This document shows, one piece after another, positions 57,909 through 64,000 of a DNA stretch of 64,000 bases. This DNA is from Gymnopus androsaceus JB14 (Eukaryota > Basidiomycota > Agaricomycetes > Agaricales > Omphalotaceae): positions 1 through 64,000 of the forward strand of contig ML769489.1 of assembly GCA_009733575.1 (NCBI GenBank). Direction: 5' to 3'. Numbering within the stretch: position 1 is the stretch's first letter; every line of letters starts with the position of its first letter. The translations under genes and the position numbers were made by a program. The notes beneath the pieces were generated by a model. It saw only the letters and a list, made by a program, of their open reading frames with translations. It ran no database searches and had not been told where the DNA came from.

Positions 57909-58715
57909 TTACCTTAGAGTCTGTTCGGCAAACGGCAACTGGATTCCTGATCAGATTCCACCGCCATAGTATACCGTATTTAGAAACCAGATTCCGTGCA
58001 ATAATATTATGATTTTTGCATCCTGTACATCCTCCCTGCCTTTTACGATGATGCCACAAGGCTCAGAAGACTTCTCACTGTAGCTTATTATTATTTCACT
58101 GCTGTTGCTTTCCTTACCGTTCTGTATGCAACTCCTGGCTACTTGGCCTAGCCATATCATTGAGTCTCTGGACAGGCATGAGTGAAAGAATTCATCACTG
58201 GGCATCCAGACTGGTATACTGCACTTGTGGTGTGCTAGGTGCTGAGGCATTGTGTTCATGTCATTTTCAGACCAAAAAGCAACCTGCTGTTCTTTTCCTG
58301 TTCTCTTTCCGACGTTCTCGACAGCCTCTTCAACCTTCAGAACCACGTTTCTGGTTCAGCAGGGCCATCCTCTATTCCTTTCTTCCCTTTCTTACCACCT
58401 AGCCTTCTTTCCTTTGGCTTGCTTTCGGTGCTGCTGGTGCTTTTGTGGATTTAGTAGAGAGATTCCTGGTTTTCTGACGCGTTTTTTTAATAGGTATTTC
58501 TGGTGTATTATTGGGCCCGGGATCATGCTGGTCCATGCCAGCCATGTTTCCGGCGATTCCATGTGAATAGCGACGTTCATTCGACAAGCAATAAAAGAGA
58601 TGTACAAAATGAGTGAAGAATCTACACGGAATCTGATTTCTAAATACGGTAAATATGGCGGTGGAATCTGATCAGGAATCCAGTTGCCGTTTGCCGAACG
58701 GGCTCTTAGCGGTAA
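57909..58715. mobile_element. ~0.8-kb non-autonomous DNA transposon with long terminal inverted repeats
   Basis: The left end (57920-57990: CTGTTCGGCAAACGGCAACT, GGATTCCTGATCAGATTCCA, CCGCCATA, TACCGTATTTAGAAA) is repeated inverted at 58630-58700; arms of about 75 bp are ~90% alike by eye, with weaker similarity out to TTACC/GGTAA at 57909 and 58711-58715. The outer GTTCGGCAAACGG motif resembles hAT-type fungal ends, but no 8-bp target duplication is clear. The interior has no transposase domain. Confidence 0.75.
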
Positions 58716-59002
58716 GCAAAAATGTTAAATGACGCCGACCAGCATCCGTTCAACTGTTAGTCTAGTACTGCCCCGAAGAGGCTCCGACTGACTTAAAGTT
58801 TTACTGGGAGATGTCAAATTGCATGACAAGAGATTGGTCGGGTGAATCTACTCCCGAACATGTCACTCCTTTAACTGCTCCTTTAACTGGTCAGCAGAAT
58901 TGCAACTGCGCCGACTTGGTTCCACCTTGTCACCCATGTATAAAACGAGTTTCCTCTTGCTCTTCAGTCCAACACCTCCTTGAACACACCTCCTTGAACA
59001 AG
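58716..59002. promoter_or_regulatory. Upstream region of the SDR gene at 59003
   Basis: The frame of the next gene is open back to 58811, so an earlier start is formally possible, but that extension is low-complexity and Cys-rich without SDR similarity. No specific motif assigned. Confidence 0.35.
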
Positions 59003-59988
59003 ATGTCTTTCTTGAAGCTAACCCCCACCCACCACCGAGACACCTACCCTTCCATCTCACCTACCAAACCCTCCCTTACCCAAGCCGGTAAAACCATCCT
59101 CATCACCGGTGGCGGTGGTGGGATCGGGTTCGAGATCGCTCGCTCCTTCGCGAAGGCCTCCGCATCCAGAGTCATCATCGTAGGTCGGAGGGCCGGGTTT
59201 TTGGACGAGGCTATTGGGAAACTTCGAAATGAATTCCAAAGTGGAGGAACGGAATTCATGGCTCACCAAGCCGATATCGCCTCCGATACCTCCATTGCCT
59301 CTCTCTGGGAGTTCCTCCACTCCCAAGGCATCCTCGTACATGTCCTGGTTCTCAATGCAGCCCACGTCAAACCTATCGCACTCGACACCATATCCATAGC
59401 CAAAAAGGAACTCATGGAAGCTTTCGACATTAATGTCGGGGGGAACTTTCTCATGTCGGCCAATCTAGTCAAACAGGCTCTCCGTCCCGCGGGGCTTCAG
59501 CTTGTCCTCCTCAATGTCTCGACGGGAGCCATCCATACACCCGCACCCAGAGTCAGCACATATAGCATGACCAAAGCAGCGTTTACAGGGTTGCTAGGCC
59601 GTATTGCGAATGACCGTCCGGTCGAGGACGTTCAAATTATTTCGTTTCATCCAGGGGTCTTGTACTCGGAGGGTGCTGCGAAAGATTTCGATAAGGATGC
59701 CTTTAGTTGGGATGAATGTAAGTGTCTGCTCCGTGGGAGTCTACTCTAAGACACTGATTCTATTCTCCTCCAGTCGCTTTACCCGCAGATTTCTCTGTCT
59801 GGGCCGCGTCCCCTGAAGCAGCTTGGCTACACGGTCGTTTCGTGTGGGCACATTGGGATGTGGACGAGCTGAAAGCTGATCCCGAGGTTTTGAGGCGCTT
59901 GAAAGAAGAGCAAGGTTATCTGCAAGTTGGAGTTCAGGGTTTGACGGCTGCTACTATACAGCCTATGTTCGATGTTAAGAAGAATTAG
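59003..59988 (+). CDS. Short-chain dehydrogenase/reductase
   Basis: The start at 59003 (MSFLKLTPTHHRDTYPSISP) was chosen because it is the last Met before conserved sequence. Exons 59003-59717 and 59774-59988 (intron 56 nt, WDE|FALPADFSVW) give 309 aa. KTILITGGGGGIGFEIA is the TGxxxGIG cofactor motif; VIIVGRR ends strand 2 with Arg, suggesting NADP(H); LVLNAAH replaces NNAG; LLNVSTG holds the catalytic Ser and STYSMTKAAF the YxxxK pair. The C-terminal DFSVWAASPEAAWLHGRFVW resembles fungal SDRs annotated as NAD(P)-binding proteins of secondary metabolism. Substrate unknown. Upstream is the TIR element, downstream ~1 kb of empty DNA. Confidence 0.88.
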
Positions 59989-61079
59989 CGGAATTGTAGG
60001 TTCACCGTGTACAAGTACACTCGCAGATTATCGTAGTACTTAAACAAGATCATTGACTATGTGAAAGACGGTTTCCCAGTCATGGATCAGTCCAAAAGTT
60101 CATGACGAAATAATTATAAGTCGAATGATTAGAGAAAAACATGAACATAGCTCTGCGACGCCTCATCAAAACCCACTTCATCGGATATAATTCTTCTTTG
60201 CCTCCTGTACTTAGCTCGAGGGTTGTGGGCGCTAATCAGTGATCTGTGGCAATTTTCACAGGCCGTACCTCTTCGAATTCCAAGTTGGACTTTTACATGC
60301 TTTACATCTCACGCGATTTCTGCTTTGACTCTTTCCTGCCTTCCAAGTATCAAGTACTAGTTCAGACTGGTTCTTGATCTTTGTATCTCTTTGAATGAAT
60401 CTTGTCTCAGGTGATGCTGTACGGTCCTCAAGTACTTAGTAGCTCTTGTAGAAGCCATACAGAGCAGTATCATACTATACTTACGATACATGTACATAAC
60501 TGGATCGTACATACTGCACAGGAATAATGATTAAAAAAAAGTAGAAGCTCTTATCTGTAGGTCTCTTAGACGGAAGAGGAGACCCAAGGGAACGGGAACG
60601 CTTTCTCAAGCATAACGGCTACTCCATACGAGATAGGTCAAGCAATCTGTTATGTTAATATGCATGCTAGTTCGGCTCTATCGACTATTACATGGATCTT
60701 ACTATCATCCTAGGAGACTTGACGACAGATTCGAAGGATCGATTTCGAGCTGACCCGCTCAGCAATCTGTTCCCCGTCTCTCTTTGTGTGTTTCTACTAG
60801 GAAGGCGACGCCGAGGCACAAGACCAAGATCAAATTCTTACATGCTACGTCTCGACTCAGCTCAGTAAGTCTAAGCGTCTTGTATTGCGACGTCATATTC
60901 TCCGCTCTATTAATACATTATCGCCGCAGATACTGGGTGCTTTTTTCTGATTACCAGCCTAAATCGTCATCGGTTTGCTTTTCGACGTTGATATAAACAA
61001 GGAAATCCTGTTGTGAGGTACTCAACAACACCCCCATTGCAATAACGACCAATTTCTAAACTTATCAACTACTTTGAAT
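59989..61079. other. Intergenic region without a recognised gene
   Basis: An A-rich tract lies at 60533-60541. Only short unsupported frames. The last ~100 bases (ACAACACCCCCATTGC) are the 5' leader of the CsbD-like gene. Confidence 0.45.
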
Positions 61080-61792
61080 ATGTCTCAGGTATGCTTGTAT
61101 AATTGACCAGTATCTCATAGCTCACTAATTGATACTGTACTTACAGCCCACAGATCACACCACACGCGACACCGCTTTGGGTGCAGGTATCGGTGGTGTT
61201 GCCGGCCATGAAGGACATCACGGCCATAGCTGCCCGTGACGCTGCCCTAGGTGGATTCGGTGGCCATGAAGCAGGTCATCATGGCGATGGTACGGCGTCA
61301 GGTCAGTGTATTTCTCATCGTGAGATTCTTTCTCTTCCCTTTTATTTACGATTTCTCTTCACTTGTGCAGGTACACACGGAAACCGTGATGGTCTCATAG
61401 GCGCCGGAGCAGGTGCTATCCACGGACACGGGGGTGGACGTAAGTGCCTTTGTACAATTCTGCTTGGGGTCCGGACTAAAGAAATTATTATGTATGCAGA
61501 TGAAGTGAGAGACGCCGGTATCGGTGGAGCTGGCGGTGAGATGCTCGGAAGACATCAAGGCGCAAACGCTCCTGGGGCAGGTACAGATGGAGGAAATCCG
61601 AGCAAAACGCACGGAAAGATGGATGAAATCACGGGCAAGATCGAGCGTGGGGTAGGAAAGGTGACTGGAAGTGCTGGGATGGTGTATGTTTTTTTTGATT
61701 GTCATCCATCGATGGTTTATACTTAAGTTATTTCTTTCAGAAACAAAGGCGACAACAAGATTGCTGAAGCTCAAGGTGCCGTTATACAGTGA
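61080..61792 (+). CDS. Gly/His-rich protein with a C-terminal CsbD-like segment
   Basis: The first exon is only MSQ (61080-61088), then PTDHTTRDTALGAGIGGVAG with HEGHHGHS. The repeat unit GIGG-xxGHE-xGHHG recurs: AALGGFGGHEAGHHGDGTAS, then after an intron GTHGNRDGLIGAGAGAIHGH, then GIGGAGGEMLGRHQGANAPG. The C-terminus KMDEITGKIERGVGKVTGS plus, across the last intron, NKGDNKIAEAQGAVIQ has the K.x.I.GK..GVGK.TG pattern of CsbD-like stress proteins. Stop TGA 61790-61792. Between HHGHS and AALGG the frame changes by one base (about 61225), so either an indel or an unrecognised splice is present. Such small soluble proteins are stress-induced in fungi; role unknown. Confidence 0.65.
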
Positions 61793-62213
61793 TAAGCTGA
61801 TACCGAATTGCACTGTTGTATCGCCCATTCATGTTTGTCTTGGGCGAAAGAAGAAGTCTATCAATCTAGATGTAATATATTGCTTGTACCTACCAAAGTT
61901 CAACTTCAGAAATCCATGAGTGAGGCCCTCTGATGCGGACAAAGCAAAGATAGTTGGCTGGCAAGAGTCTTTGGTCCGCAATCGGCTTCATTCTTCTTGA
62001 CCTTTCATAATCAAAGTCAATGAGTCTACAGGTCGTGAGGTTCACAGTATCAGCTCTCGTAGTACAATTATGATGCAATGTCCCTCTCCCTTCCAACCTC
62101 TACCCACACTCTTCCCGGATCCTCTGAGTTCAAGCCGACTCTTGCACTGTCAGTAGTCAGTGAGTAAGAGTACGAAGATCGAGAGAACATCAGAGCAAGA
62201 AATATTGTGCGTA
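61793..62213. other. Spacer before the tRNA gene
   Basis: No gene recognised. Internal tRNA promoters make upstream elements unnecessary to propose. Confidence 0.4.
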
Positions 62214-62296
62214 ACACCGTTGGTGAAGTGGTTATCATGCTTGCCTTCCAATCACTGACGGAGCAAGCGGCTCGGGTTCGATTCCCGAACGGTGTA
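62214..62296 (+). tRNA. tRNA-Gly (anticodon TCC) with a short intron
   Basis: The acceptor arms ACACCGT (62214-62220) and ACGGTGT (62289-62295) pair fully. The D-arm contains TGGTGAAGTGGTTATCAT (box A type). The anticodon stem CTTGC/GCAAG encloses CTTCCA|A with anticodon TCC. The T-arm TCGGG-TTCGATT-CCCGA is perfect (box B GGTTCGATTCC). Eleven extra bases (about ATCACTGACGG) after position 37 form the intron. The total of 83 nt leaves 72 nt mature. A T5 tract at 62321-62325 is a plausible Pol III terminator. Confidence 0.92.
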
Positions 62297-62713
62297 TTGA
62301 ACATGAGGCAGAGTATAGTTGTTTTTGTTCATCGCTTGCAGTAAGCGCCCAATCTTCGCCCAAAAGCGTCCATCATCATTTCCGAACACAGTCTTGCCTT
62401 GAACCGCATTTTCATCCCCCAGGCTCTAGTTGCAACTACATGCGCTTTGGAGAATGAAGTTTTTCAATCAGAGTCGTTACACGAGGCGTACTGCGCGATG
62501 TTACACGTAAATCCATCGATATCGATTGGATTCTCCAATTTTCAAGTGATATCTCCACATGCTCACCGACTAGAAGAAGCCCGCTGAGTTGAGTGGTACA
62601 GTAGCTTCTATTCGGTTTCGAACCACGCAAAAGTTCTGCTTTTTTCCTTCCATTTCTCATATAATTCACTCTATCGTTGGCGTTGGCGTTCAATTCGTCT
62701 CTGCTGACATTCA
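62297..62713. other. Spacer between tRNA-Gly and the tRNase Z gene
   Basis: This contains the Pol III terminator candidate at 62321 and the tRNase Z promoter/5' UTR, which is pyrimidine-rich at 62637-62660. No other gene seen. Confidence 0.4.
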
Positions 62714-64000
62714 ATGGCAATATCCAAGCCCGGTCGAGGTCATGACTCCTCTCGTTCTCGCGGTCCCGCAAAATCCTCCAAGTTCCATCGTAAACACCTC
62801 CGTACGCGTCCAGACCCGCGAGCACTCGACCGTCTCTCAGCCTCCACTCCATCCAACTACTCTCTATCCATACTCTCCTCACATACCTCGGACTCTTCCC
62901 CGACCTTTATACTGTCTTTTGAGCAGACTGGGAGCAAGTATGTGTTTGGGGGTATCGGGGAGGGAACGACGAGGGTTTATGCGAGTAGGCCTGCGGGGAG
63001 GGAGCTGGACGAAACCAAAGGAGTGTTTTTGTTTGGTGTTGGAAGTGCTAGTGCGGGTCTTGGATCTCTCCTCATGTCATTCGCAGACGCTGGCCCAGCT
63101 CCTCGCATGGACATTGTTGGTCCTCCCGGGTTGAAGCATTTCTTAGCGACGATGAGGCAGTATTTGTATAGGTCAGTGAACCCAATATAACGGTTTTTTT
63201 TTTCTGGCTTTCTGTGTTGAATTCGTTCGTTCGTTGGTCTTTTTTTTTCGTTCTTCTCCATCTCGTTTTGGTTTTCACTTTACTCGTTCTCGTTTTCCCT
63301 GGCTTGCTTTCCTATTACCATACTCTATCGATATTGGACATTTCGGTTTGTTATTTTTTACTCAAACGTCTAGGTTGCTTGTTCTTGTATGTAAGATTCA
63401 TTGTTCCCGTATCTTCTCTGAGGGCTCTTTACTTTATTCATCACCTTGTCTCTTTAATTCTCAGTCGTCTTTCTACTTCTTTTGAGTCGAAGTCCAACGA
63501 AACTAACCCATCTCCCTCCGTCATTCTTGTGTACAGAGAATCCCTTGCTCTCATACCAACCGAAATCCCCTTTTCCGAGTTCCGACCCAAGTCTGCGAGC
63601 GCTCCAGGTTTTGCTACGGAGATGGAGACGACTCGGATTACTACTGCAGAGACGATGGAGATGGAGACGATCACAGCTCGGACGATGCAGCAGGAGTCTG
63701 CCTCTGCTTTTTACTGCTCCTTCGACTACGGTTACGACTACAACTATCGAAAACGGAGTCTTTCGAGCTCATGGAGGACGATGAGGTAGAGGAACTTTTG
63801 CATCTCGCGGAGGATGGGAACCATATCGCAAAGGAGGGAGAACGACGAGTTGGACTCGAACCAAGGCGAAATGGATACGCAGGAGGATGACCGAGACCCC
63901 AAACCAGTTTTCAAGGATATCAATATCGAGGTTTATGCGATTCCCGTGTATCCAGAACGCGCTTCTTTTTCTTCCCCTACTCCTACTCCTACCTCGACTG
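62714..64000 (+). CDS. tRNase Z, long form (tRNA 3'-end endonuclease), 5' part; truncated by window end
   Basis: ATG at 62714 (MAISKPGRGHDSSRSRGPAK). The N-terminal half-domain of long-form tRNase Z shows: SKYVFGGIGEGTTRVYA (the family's F..GEGTQR), GVFLFGVGSASAGLGSLLMS (usually IFLT.....GGLPGLLLT), FADAG, then DIVGPPGLKHFLATMRQYLY (HGP..L.....R.F.). An intron starts after 63170, with the next exon near 63460 (RLSTSFESKSNETNP); later DPKPVFKDINIEVYAIPVYP (63898-63957) fits the strand before the linker. The active His motif (HxHxDH) of the C-terminal half is outside the window. The enzyme cuts the 3' trailer from pre-tRNAs in nucleus and mitochondria. Splicing between 63460 and 63880 is uncertain. 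Confidence 0.8.

Noticed and set aside
58811..59002. N-terminal extension of the SDR from 58811
   Set aside because: It is Cys- and Ser-rich without SDR features, and a good Met lies at 59003 just before conserved sequence.

Overview
The window looks like nuclear DNA from a filamentous basidiomycete (probably Agaricomycotina). Protein genes are broken by many short GT-AG introns of about 49-65 nt. The gene families are typical of wood- or litter-associated basidiomycetes: a membrane-anchored glyoxal oxidase, ferric reductases, F-box proteins, short-chain dehydrogenases and a fungal seven-helix membrane protein. One intron-containing nuclear tRNA-Gly is present. No bacterial or organellar features were seen.

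Layout. 0-7.5 kb: the end of a Ser/Thr-rich cell-wall protein, a phenol-hydroxylase-like FAD monooxygenase (+) facing a 2-oxoglutarate/Fe(II)-type dioxygenase (-) tail to tail, and a family of unknown function. 7.6-12.2 kb: a broken copy of a Rho GEF (DH-PH-CNH). 12.2-20.5 kb: gene-poor, repeat-bearing DNA with a TIR element whose core is degenerate telomeric CCCTAA repeats, ~100-bp direct repeats, and a third fragment of the same Rho GEF (16.44-17.37 kb). 20.5-22 kb: a bHLH transcription factor. 24.5-31.3 kb: the long Rho GEF copy (DEP, two DH-like modules, PH, CNH). 31.6-37.8 kb: glyoxal oxidase and an MFS transporter (-). 38.2-46.4 kb: a tandem ~3.2-kb segmental duplication carrying two ferric reductases (-), with an internally inverted alcohol dehydrogenase pseudogene between them. 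47-64 kb: F-box protein (+), seven-helix membrane protein (+), SDR (-), damaged quinone oxidoreductase (+), F-box protein (-), an FtsJ/MRM2 methyltransferase remnant, a ~0.8-kb TIR element, a second SDR (+), a CsbD-like Gly/His-rich protein, tRNA-Gly, and the 5' part of tRNase Z running off the end.

Three themes stand out. First, local duplication and rearrangement dominate: Rho GEF x3, ferric reductase x2, an 81-bp in-frame tandem repeat, an internal inversion. Second, several otherwise conserved genes carry single-base indels, so either paralogue decay or uncorrected assembly errors must be separated by reads. Third, two catabolic-type oxygenases sit together, and membrane iron reduction and extracellular H2O2 production (ferric reductases, glyoxal oxidase) lie within 15 kb; joint function is inference only. 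Splice sites were read by eye from GT/AG signals and reading-frame continuity.
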